This document shows, one piece after another, positions 56,016 through 64,000 of a stretch of DNA of 64,000 nucleotides; the first letter of the stretch is position 1; each line of letters begins with the position of its first letter. The notes below the pieces were generated by a model. That model did no database searches. It was not told the origin of the DNA and saw nothing but the letters and a program-made list of their open reading frames with translations. This stretch comes from Vibrio galatheae (lineage in GTDB: Bacteria; Pseudomonadota; Gammaproteobacteria; Enterobacterales; Vibrionaceae), in contig NZ_JXXV01000011.1 in the NCBI RefSeq assembly GCF_000967545.1, forward strand, positions 62,001 through 126,000, given 5' to 3'. The position numbers were made by a program, and so were the translations under genes.

Positions 56016-56074
56016 CGGATTTATTGAGTAATCTACACTGCCAGCATTCTAACCTAATTTGAAGTTTGGTGATA

Positions 56075-56497
56075 ATGAGCACGATGCAGATCGAAACCTT
56101 AGACCCGATTAAGCTGCCACTTGTCTCACGACTGTACAAAGCCTACTACCCGTCCGGCAAAGCCAAAAAAGACGAATTGACCATCACGGGCAGTATCGAA
56201 AACCAGCTGGTGGCCGTGGTTCGATTTCGCACCATTGAACAGTATCGCTTATTAACGGGAATGTTGGTCACGCCAGATCATCGCGGCGCAGGGCTAGGCC
56301 ATCAGTTGATGGCGCACTGCACAGAGCAGGTATTGTCAGAGCAAGATTTCTGTTTTGCTTATGCTCATTTAGAGGCATTTTATACTCAGCACGGCTTTAA
56401 AACGATAGAGGTTGAGCTGTTACCCAATAGCCTCAAGGGTTTGTTTGACCGTTATTCCCTCAAAAAGACATTGATTCCCATGCAGTTCCAACACTGA
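56075..56497 (+). CDS. GNAT-family acetyltransferase
   Basis: Protein of 140 aa from ATG 56075, which has GGTGAT four bases upstream; TTG 56066 and ATG 56084 are alternatives. The acetyl-CoA binding loop is LVTPDHRGAGLGHQLM near residue 66 (R/Q-x-x-G-x-G/A form), and the C-terminal AYAHLEAFYTQHGFK near residue 99 is typical of the fold. Substrate unknown. Divergent from murB and upstream of the regulator gene by 66 bp. Confidence 0.83.
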   Translation: MSTMQIETLDPIKLPLVSRLYKAYYPSGKAKKDELTITGSIENQLVAVVRFRTIEQYRLLTGMLVTPDHRGAGLGHQLMAHCTEQVLSEQDFCFAYAHLEAFYTQHGFKTIEVELLPNSLKGLFDRYSLKKTLIPMQFQH

Positions 56498-56563
56498 CAA
56501 CGGTAAAGCATTTGCTTTATAAATTGGTTGTCTCATAATATTTATGTGATTGAGGGAACCAGC

Positions 56564-57196
56564 ATGAAAAGCGCCGACAGAATATTACAAACCATCAAAC
56601 GTGAAGGAGCAGTAACCGCCAAGCAGCTTGCGGATGAGCTCGATATGACCACTATGGGGGCACGGCAGCACCTGCAGGGGCTTGAGGTGGATGGTTTGCT
56701 GACGTTTGAGGACTTAAAGGTCAAAGTAGGGCGACCGACACGTCATTGGTCGTTAACCAAAAAAGGCCATGCGCGATTTGCCGATCGCCACGGGGAGCTG
56801 ACAATTCAAGTGATTGACGCGGTAGAATCCTTGTTTGGCTCTGAAGGGTTACAAAAAGTCGCAGCTGAGCGTGAAGCGAAAACACATGCCCTTTATGCCA
56901 GTGAGCTGGATAAGTTCTCAACTCTCGAAGGCAAACTGACAAGGTTGGTCGAGCTGAGGCAGCAAGAAGGGTATATGGCTGAGTTTGAAGCTCAAGATGA
57001 AGGGTTTGTCCTAATAGAAAATCATTGTCCAATCTGCAAAGCTGCCACCCGTTGTCCTAGCCTATGTCAATCCGAACTGAATATCTTTCAGAGCCTATTA
57101 GGGGATAAATGGTCGGTCAGCAGAACTGAGCATATCGTTGCCGGTGAAAGACGTTGTGTTTATCAAATTGAGGTAAAATCGCATTCGCTCCCTTAG
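56564..57196 (+). CDS. Winged-helix regulator with C-terminal cysteine cluster (SufR-like)
   Basis: Protein of 210 aa from ATG 56564 with a GAGGGAA site; the longer frame from 56528 lacks one. N-terminal winged helix: ILQTIKREGAVTAKQLADEL, then TTMGARQHLQGLE as recognition helix and VGRPTRHWSLT as wing. The C-terminal half has a Cys cluster, NHCPICKAATRCPSLCQSE near residue 155, of the type that holds an Fe-S cluster in SufR-like repressors. No suf or isc genes are adjacent, so targets are unknown. Confidence 0.78.
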   Translation: MKSADRILQTIKREGAVTAKQLADELDMTTMGARQHLQGLEVDGLLTFEDLKVKVGRPTRHWSLTKKGHARFADRHGELTIQVIDAVESLFGSEGLQKVAAEREAKTHALYASELDKFSTLEGKLTRLVELRQQEGYMAEFEAQDEGFVLIENHCPICKAATRCPSLCQSELNIFQSLLGDKWSVSRTEHIVAGERRCVYQIEVKSHSLP

Positions 57197-57302
57197 TGCG
57201 TCTTAAAAATGAGAATGTCAACTCCACCATTCGCTCAATCTTTATCCATCGCCTATCCTTAACAAGTGATGTTGATAGTTTAATCAGCATTGGGGAGGCA
57301 GT

Positions 57303-57638
57303 ATGAGTTCACCACTAATCAATCAAACCTTACCTTCTTTCGATGAGTTAATGGATCTTGCACAACACAACCCTGAAGGTTTTGAACAACTCAAACAAGA
57401 TATGTGTGAGGAGATGATCCTCTCTGCCTCAAAAGAGATGCAAGACAGGCTTTGGGCACAGCAAAGCCATATCGACCGTGTAATCGGTAGTTGTAAAAAT
57501 CCTAACCACGCCAATGTCGTGCTTATGCGCGAGCTTGTTTCTCAGATGGTGAAGTTTCAAGATGTACTCGATGGTGATGTGAATGACATTGACTCCCAAC
57601 CTAAAGCGCAGATTATCCACTTGGATGAGTGGCGTTAA
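57303..57638 (+). CDS. DUF3135-family small protein
   Basis: Protein of 111 aa matching the uncharacterised family DUF3135: LPSFDELMDLAQHNPEGFE at the start, CEEMILSASKEMQDRLWAQQ near residue 35 and the HANVVLMRELVSQMV helix near residue 68. Predominantly helical, no membrane segment or signal. A GGGGAGG-type site precedes the ATG. Function unknown. About 110 bp before the Wzz-like gene on the same strand. Confidence 0.75.
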   Translation: MSSPLINQTLPSFDELMDLAQHNPEGFEQLKQDMCEEMILSASKEMQDRLWAQQSHIDRVIGSCKNPNHANVVLMRELVSQMVKFQDVLDGDVNDIDSQPKAQIIHLDEWR

Positions 57639-57705
57639 GCTAATATCTCATCGATATGGCGGATTTTATTCACTACCTGACGATGATTCGTATGTGATAG
57701 TATTT

Positions 57706-57742
57706 CCTTTGAAGAATTTTTCATAAAAAGCTTATTCAAAGG
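57706..57742 (+). promoter_or_regulatory. Hairpin that can mask the ribosome site of the Wzz-like gene
   Basis: CCTTTGAA (57706-57713) is complementary to TTCAAAGG (57735-57742), and TTTTT with AAAAA can extend the stem inside the loop. The right arm holds AAAGG, the ribosome-binding sequence of GTG 57750. Folded RNA would block translation; opening by temperature, protein or small RNA would permit it. Direct observation of pairing potential only. Confidence 0.5.
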
Positions 57743-57749
57743 AACTATT

Positions 57750-58520
57750 GTGAGCGGGCAAAATCAACAACCAGTAGCTAATCATTCTTATCCACCTCAA
57801 ATCCCTAACTCTTTTTCCACTGGTGATGAAATCGACTTAAGAGAGCTTTTAAAAGCACTCTGGGATGGTAAGTTGATTATCATCGCGGCAACTTTTCTAT
57901 TGGCTATTTTCGCAGCAGGCTATGCGTTGTCGACGCCTAATGTATACAAAGCAGGCTCGTCCTTTCTAATTGATAAGAACTTCTTTAATGCTATGGGGGT
58001 CAATGAACCGAATATTACCTCTGAACTTGTTGCCAGTCAGGGCTTTAAACATAAATTGACTCAGTATGCGGAGGTAGAGCAATCTGTGTTCTCAGGTGTT
58101 AGTTTGACTCTCGATCAACGGACTAAAACCATTTCAATATCTCAATTTTCGACAGACCTAAAATTTGCCTTTGATGGAGTGAATCAAGTTAGTTTGATTC
58201 TAAATGACGTTTTGAAGCAGCAAGAGCTAAATAAAGTAGAAATAACGCTTAAGGCATTACAGTCCAATCTAGCCGACGGTGCTATTACGCCCAAAGCGCA
58301 GGATTACTTAGATGAATTACTAGCGCAACAACTTTACAGAAAAGCGATGTTGGAAAACCCGAATACCGAGCTTGTCAAAGTGATTAAGCAGGCGGTGTTA
58401 CCTACGTCTCATGTCAAACCAAAGCGTCCTCTTATCATCGTTTTGGGTACGTTGCTAGGTGGCATGCTAGGTGTGGCGATTGTGCTTGTTCGTTTTGCAT
58501 TTCGTCGCGAAGACGATTAA
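57750..58520 (+). CDS. Wzz-type chain-length determinant, short form
   Basis: Polysaccharide co-polymerase of 256 aa. A cytoplasmic N-terminus with EIDLRELLKALWDGK near residue 28 leads into a first membrane segment (residues 43-62), and a second segment at about 227-247 ends with a basic RFAFRRE tail. The Pro-rich VLPTSHVKPKRPL before TM2 is the Wzz signature. The periplasmic part of about 165 residues is clearly shorter than in typical Wzz of 320-380 aa. GTG start with AAAGGA. It may set O-antigen length, although it lies 5 kb beyond the cluster. Confidence 0.8.
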   Translation: MSGQNQQPVANHSYPPQIPNSFSTGDEIDLRELLKALWDGKLIIIAATFLLAIFAAGYALSTPNVYKAGSSFLIDKNFFNAMGVNEPNITSELVASQGFKHKLTQYAEVEQSVFSGVSLTLDQRTKTISISQFSTDLKFAFDGVNQVSLILNDVLKQQELNKVEITLKALQSNLADGAITPKAQDYLDELLAQQLYRKAMLENPNTELVKVIKQAVLPTSHVKPKRPLIIVLGTLLGGMLGVAIVLVRFAFRREDD

Positions 58521-58621
58521 CTATCAATAAAGTGGTGAGTTCGGACTTCGTCCTTTGAGTCGCGAGTCCGGTTTCGCCACTCGCTTCTCAGATCTCCGTC
58601 ACAAATTTTTAATCTTTCCCC

Positions 58622-58650
58622 CTTGGGTTTCTAAAAATTGTCCCTCATAT
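58622..58650 (+). promoter_or_regulatory. Sigma32-type heat-shock promoter of groES-groEL
   Basis: CTTGGGT (58622-58628), a 13-bp spacer and CCCTCATAT (58642-58650) resemble the RpoH consensus CTTGAAA and CCCCATNT. It lies about 85 bp before groES, the usual place for heat-shock control of this operon. Confidence 0.65.
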
Positions 58651-58733
58651 AGTTAGCACAAGCTTTTGAGCCTTGTGCTTTTCGCGCGAGGCGATTATCA
58701 AACTAACATGGAAACTATCAGGAGAGACGACCG

Positions 58734-59024
58734 ATGAACATTCGTCCATTACACGACCGAGTTATCGTAGAACGCCAAGAAGTTGAGTCTAAATCAGCCG
58801 GTGGCATTGTTTTGACTGGTTCAGCTGCCGAGAAGTCAACTCGCGGCGTAGTTCTAGCTGTTGGCAAAGGCCGCATCCTAGAAAACGGTACAGTTCTGCC
58901 GTTGGATGTTAAAGTTGGTGATACTGTTATCTTCGCTGAAGGTTACGGTACAAAAACTGAAAAAATCGACGGTAAAGAAGTGCTAGTGATGTCAGAAAAC
59001 GACATCATGGCAATCGTTGAGTAA
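58734..59024 (+). CDS. groES: Co-chaperonin GroES
   Basis: Ten-kDa lid of the GroEL folding chamber, 96 aa, usual length. [14 protein letters not shown] at the start, the mobile loop [15 protein letters not shown] at residues 21-35 and the [11 protein letters not shown] stretch near residue 62 are all conserved. A GGAGAGACG site precedes the ATG. It is followed 74 bp later by groEL in the same operon. Confidence 0.98.
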   Translation: MNIRPLHDRVIVERQEVESKSAGGIVLTGSAAEKSTRGVVLAVGKGRILENGTVLPLDVKVGDTVIFAEGYGTKTEKIDGKEVLVMSENDIMAIVE

Positions 59025-59083
59025 TAGCAATCATTGAGTAATTTTGTGCTCAGATTCAAAAACTAATCAAACGAAGAATTTAG

Positions 59084-60745
<1,662 letters not shown>

Positions 60746-60773
60746 TCATCCTCTCGCTACTTATAGCCAATCT

Positions 60774-60803
60774 AAAAACGGAGACTTCGGTCTCCGTTTT
60801 TTT
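60774..60803 (+). terminator. Terminator of groES-groEL
   Basis: Twelve-bp stem AAAAACGGAGAC (60774-60785) and GTCTCCGTTTTT (60790-60801) closed by a TTCG tetraloop and followed by more T. A very strong rho-independent terminator. Confidence 0.93.
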
Positions 60804-60900
60804 GTCTCTAAACTGTCAACTCTTTGCATTATCTCTGCAACCTCACTCAACCACTCTTAAATCGGATATCGAGCATATCAACAAAGATAAGGAGCTTGAG

Positions 60901-62070
60901 GTGAAAATAGCGGTAGTCGGATGTGGATACGTGGGGTTGTCAATTGCTGTGCTATTGTCCCAGCGAAACAGTGTGGTGGCGCTTGATGTGGTCCAGCGCA
61001 AGGTCGAGCTACTTAATGACCGAATATCACCGATTCGAGATGAGGGTATAGAGGAATTCTTAAGTGCAAAATCGCTTAACTTAACGGCGACGACAGACAA
61101 ATATGAAGCGTATCGTGATGCTGAGTTTATCGTAATCGCAACGCCGACCGACTATGATCCCCAAACCAACTATTTTGATACCTCATCGGTCGAAGCAGTA
61201 ATTCGAGATGTGATGGCGATAAATCCCAACGCAACGGTTGTTATCAAGTCAACGGTACCTGTTGGTTATACCGAACGAATCAGACATGAGCTCAATTTTG
61301 ACAATGTCATTTTCTCTCCTGAATTTCTGCGTGAGGGGCAAGCCCTTCACGACAATCTGTACCCCTCACGTATTATTGTTGGAGAGCAAAGTGAGCGAGC
61401 TAAACGCTTCGCTCAGCTACTGCTTGATGGAGCCAAAAAACAAGATATTGAAGTGCTACTGACAGACCCCACGGAAGCGGAGGCGGTTAAACTCTTCTCC
61501 AATACTTACCTTGCTATGCGCGTTGCCTATTTTAATGAGCTTGATTCCTATGCCGAAGCGCACGGTTTAGATACGCGGCAAATTATTCAGGGGGTGGGAT
61601 TAGACCCGCGTATTGGTGATCATTACAATAATCCGTCGTTTGGTTATGGTGGCTATTGCTTACCCAAAGACACCAAACAGCTATTGGCTAATTATCAAGA
61701 TGTGCCCAACAACCTGATTGCGGCGATTGTGGCGGCGAATAAAACGCGTAAAGACTTTGTCGCAGAGTGTATTTTAAAGCGTGAGCCCAAAGTAGTCGGT
61801 ATCTACCGATTGATTATGAAAGCGGGATCGGACAATTTTCGCGCCTCATCGATTCAGGGCATTATGAAGCGGATTAAGGCGCGTGGTATTGACGTTATCG
61901 TTTATGAGCCAGTACTAGAAGAAGAGCGATTTTTTAACTCAGAAGTAGTAGGCGATCTGGCGAGTTTTAAATCACGCGCGGATATTATTGTTTCTAACCG
62001 TTTAGCTGAAGAGCTGTTGGATGTCGAAGATAAAGTCTATACGCGTGATTTGTTTGGCTGCGACGCTTAA
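60901..62070 (+). CDS. ugd: UDP-glucose 6-dehydrogenase
   Basis: Oxidises UDP-glucose to UDP-glucuronic acid. Protein of 389 aa from GTG 60901, which has AAGGAG upstream; the longer frame from 60802 runs back into the groEL terminator and is not credible. Rossmann motif GCGYVG at residues 7-12, STVPVGYT near residue 118, SPEFLREG near residue 140 and catalytic Cys253 in [10 protein letters not shown]. It belongs to the Ugd branch, unlike the WbpA type at 25411. Its product could supply GlcA for a surface polysaccharide. The end overlaps the convergent UDG-family gene by 4 bp. Confidence 0.95.
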   Translation: MKIAVVGCGYVGLSIAVLLSQRNSVVALDVVQRKVELLNDRISPIRDEGIEEFLSAKSLNLTATTDKYEAYRDAEFIVIATPTDYDPQTNYFDTSSVEAVIRDVMAINPNATVVIKSTVPVGYTERIRHELNFDNVIFSPEFLREGQALHDNLYPSRIIVGEQSERAKRFAQLLLDGAKKQDIEVLLTDPTEAEAVKLFSNTYLAMRVAYFNELDSYAEAHGLDTRQIIQGVGLDPRIGDHYNNPSFGYGGYCLPKDTKQLLANYQDVPNNLIAAIVAANKTRKDFVAECILKREPKVVGIYRLIMKAGSDNFRASSIQGIMKRIKARGIDVIVYEPVLEEERFFNSEVVGDLASFKSRADIIVSNRLAEELLDVEDKVYTRDLFGCDA

Positions 62071-62651
62071 TTGGCGTTTAAATGGTCATGCACATAGCGG
62101 CGAATATAAGGCACTACTTCTCGCTCAAACCAAGGGTTTTTCTTGAGCCACAAAGTGTTACGCGGCGAAGGGTGAGGCAATGGTAGGTATCTTGGTGCCC
62201 AGAGCTGCCACTGCCTTACGGTTTCAGTCAGAGTTTTCGGTTTATCTGGCAAATAGTAGTTCTGTGCGTATTGGCCGATAAGTAACGTCATACCGACTTG
62301 AGGCAGTTGCTCTAGCACTTGGTTATGCCAAAGCGGCGCGCACTCTTTACGCGGAGGGAGATCGCCGCTTGTCCCTTTACCCGGATAACACAATCCCATT
62401 GGCATAATGGCGATTTTCGATGGGTCATAAAATGTTTCTTTATCGATCTGTAGCCAACCACGTAGTCTCTCGCCGCTTGGATCGTTCCACGGGATGGAGG
62501 TGTTGTGAACTCGTGTTCCCGGTGCTTGACCGATGATCAGCAAGCGAGAAGTTTCACTCGCTTGGATAACTGGATTGCATCCATGGACTAAGTGAGGTTC
62601 GCATACCCGACATCTGCGCACTTGGCTTAATAGCTCATCTAAACTATTCAC
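62067..62651 (-). CDS. Uracil-DNA glycosylase-family protein
   Basis: Protein of 194 aa from the UDG superfamily: an N-terminal CRVC motif at about residues 14-17, the phosphate/uracil-side motif [13 protein letters not shown] near residue 39, SGERLRGWL near residue 59 and the C-terminal [10 protein letters not shown] near residue 156, which carries the conserved His. The single visible Cys pair does not by itself establish an Fe-S cluster. It may repair deaminated bases; activity unproven for this branch. Confidence 0.82.
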   Translation of the reverse strand: MNSLDELLSQVRRCRVCEPHLVHGCNPVIQASETSRLLIIGQAPGTRVHNTSIPWNDPSGERLRGWLQIDKETFYDPSKIAIMPMGLCYPGKGTSGDLPPRKECAPLWHNQVLEQLPQVGMTLLIGQYAQNYYLPDKPKTLTETVRQWQLWAPRYLPLPHPSPRNTLWLKKNPWFEREVVPYIRRYVHDHLNAN

Positions 62652-62692
62652 TTTCTTGACCCACTATCTATAACCGAGACAATAACTCGCCA

Positions 62693-63619
62693 CTAATACC
62701 CTTTACTTATATCGACTAGGTTGAGTAGACCAAATCCATCATGCCAACGTAGATAGTTGTCTTTAAAAATATCGACGACTTGTTCAGGAAAGCTCAACGC
62801 CGCAATATGAGGGGTGACCGTGATAGCGCTGTGATTCCAGAAAGGATGGCTCTCGTGCAAAGGTTCTTGCTTAAAAACATCTAAGTAGGCATGGCTGATA
62901 TGCCCACTCTCAAGCGCCAATAGCAGTCCATCTTCGTTGATAGCACCACCGCGGCCTACATTGAACAGAATCGCCTGTGAACAATGGCTTAAACTCTCTG
63001 CGTTAAGGATGTCTTGTGTCTCTGGCGTATTGGGCAGTGTATTGACGACAATGTCAGCTTGCTTCAATGCTGTGGTAAGTTCGTGAACGTGATAGGTAGC
63101 ATCAAACGGAGAGTTCTTAGCGGGAATGCCACTTCGGTTGACGCCTATCGGTTCAATGGCGAAGCTTTTGGCCACATTGGCAAGATGAGCGCCAATGGTC
63201 CCAGTGCCCAAGATAACCATCTTCTTATTTGCCAGCGATTGATAATTTTTAGGTTGCCATTGAAGGTCTGATTGCTGTTGACGATAGTGATTAAAGTGGC
63301 GGAAGTATTCAATCGAATAACCCAATACATACTCGGCTATTTGCTGACCGAAAATGCCTTTCACGTTGGTTAACTCACCTGCAAACTCTTTGAGGTGGGG
63401 AATAAGAGCATCGACTCCAGCATAGATGGACTGTATCCATTCGACATTAGAAAACTCATCAAGGCATTTAGCGGCCATGGGGGGCGAGGCAAGCAAGATG
63501 GTCGCCTCGCTGCGTGATTCCGTAATTTCCAGCGCAGGGAGCGCCGCTTCTTCGAGTAATTGTTTGTAGAGCTCGTCATACTCGGTCAGAAGATAGACCT
63601 TATGAGTGAAATTGTTCAT
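62693..63619 (-). CDS. D-2-hydroxyacid dehydrogenase family protein
   Basis: NAD(P)-dependent oxidoreductase of 308 aa from ATG 63619; a GTG at 63655 would add twelve residues. The nucleotide-binding motif is GTGTIGAHL near residue 144, the substrate Arg lies in FNVGRGGAINED near residue 223, the Glu in DVFKQEPLHESHPFW near residue 254 and the catalytic His in TPHIAAL near residue 275. Close to the GhrA/phosphoglycerate-dehydrogenase-like group that reduces glyoxylate or hydroxypyruvate. Substrate unknown. Confidence 0.87.
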   Translation of the reverse strand: MNNFTHKVYLLTEYDELYKQLLEEAALPALEITESRSEATILLASPPMAAKCLDEFSNVEWIQSIYAGVDALIPHLKEFAGELTNVKGIFGQQIAEYVLGYSIEYFRHFNHYRQQQSDLQWQPKNYQSLANKKMVILGTGTIGAHLANVAKSFAIEPIGVNRSGIPAKNSPFDATYHVHELTTALKQADIVVNTLPNTPETQDILNAESLSHCSQAILFNVGRGGAINEDGLLLALESGHISHAYLDVFKQEPLHESHPFWNHSAITVTPHIAALSFPEQVVDIFKDNYLRWHDGFGLLNLVDISKGY

Positions 63620-63703
63620 TGGCTTGCTTTTTTCCCTGTTGGTTATCAAGTACACTTTCGCTGTCTAAATCAGCAACCCGGTCAATAGGCCCTAAGAGTC
63701 TCT

Positions 63704-64000
63704 ATGCTACAGAACCCTCTTCAGCTTCGTCTTGAGAAGTTAGAACCTTGGAAACAGATTACCTTTATGGCGAGTCTGTGTGAACGTATGTACCCAAACT
63801 ATGCCATGTTTTGTGATAGCACAGAGTTTGCAGAGGCACGTGTTTATCGTGATATTTTAGATAGTATCTGGGAGCAACTTACCGTTAAAACGGCGAAGGT
63901 CAACTTTGAGCGTCAGTTAGAAAAGCTCGAAGAGATCATTCCAAGCTCAGAAGATTTTGATTTCTATGGTGTCTACCCAGCGATTGATGCCTGTGTTGCT
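63704..64000 (+). CDS. yjaG: YjaG family (DUF416) protein, 5' part
   Basis: Ninety-nine codons from ATG 63704 to the window edge with no stop, so the gene is cut by the window. The start MLQNPLQLRLEKLEPWKQ, the CERMYPNYAMFC stretch near residue 27 and DFDFYGVYPAIDACVA at the edge match YjaG, an uncharacterised gammaproteobacterial protein often found next to hupA. AAGAG precedes the ATG. Function unknown. Confidence 0.88.
   Translation, partial: MLQNPLQLRLEKLEPWKQITFMASLCERMYPNYAMFCDSTEFAEARVYRDILDSIWEQLTVKTAKVNFERQLEKLEEIIPSSEDFDFYGVYPAIDACVA

Noticed and set aside
60802..60900. N-terminal extension of ugd
   Set aside because: It begins inside the T run of the groEL terminator and lacks family similarity; GTG 60901 has a strong ribosome site and gives the normal length.

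Overview
This window reads as a chromosomal segment of a Vibrio species. The gene order coaD, LPS-core glycosyltransferases, kdkA, WavE family, waaA, waaF, waaL, hldD is the wav core-oligosaccharide locus known from Vibrio, and KdkA and the WavE family point to Vibrionaceae or Pasteurellaceae-like LPS biology. The genus is inferred from protein family and synteny; no database was searched.

Layout. 1-2924: end of an unnamed gene, mutM, coaD and a GT9 heptosyltransferase. 2968-17802: the LPS-core locus. It holds a minus-strand pair (WaaE-like GT2 and OpsX-like GT9), kdkA on plus, an eight-gene minus-strand operon running from waaF (13371) down to the WavE-family gene (5618), then GT25 and waaL on plus, and on minus an acyltransferase and a GT4-deacetylase fusion. 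17896-18837: hldD, the usual left border of the Vibrio O-antigen/capsule locus. 18838-19661: a non-coding region with a dispersed-repeat-like element, a candidate promoter and a long leader.

19662-45385: one long plus-strand O-antigen/capsule gene run. It starts with a sulfate-activation module (cysD, SLC13 permease, cysC, DHH phosphoesterase, cysN). A WbpA/B/D/E-type set for a 2,3-diacetamido uronic acid follows, then a PAPS-type sulfotransferase, a FemAB-like GNAT, a Wzx flippase, a deacetylase-like protein, a fused sugar amidotransferase, a GT4, a probable Wzy, an acyltransferase, rmlACBD with a GT2, a WbpV-like reductase and a small initiating phosphoglycosyl transferase. The genes predict a surface glycan that contains rhamnose, a di-N-acylated (possibly acetamidino) uronic acid and sulfate. 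The part from about 29.3 to 39.7 kb looks distinctly AT-rich.

45386-50572: an insertion-sequence graveyard with IS481, IS66, IS110 and IS3 remnants around an OafA-type acyltransferase. It separates the initiating transferase from its probable pathway partner, the WbpM-like 4,6-dehydratase at 50573, which appears to be read from a promoter formed at an IS3 end.

52560-64000: mostly housekeeping genes: pssA, birA, murB, a GNAT, an Fe-S-type regulator, a DUF3135 protein, a short Wzz-like chain-length protein, groES-groEL behind a sigma32-type promoter, ugd, a UDG-family protein, a D-2-hydroxyacid dehydrogenase and the start of a yjaG (DUF416) gene. No tRNA, rRNA or CRISPR was seen.
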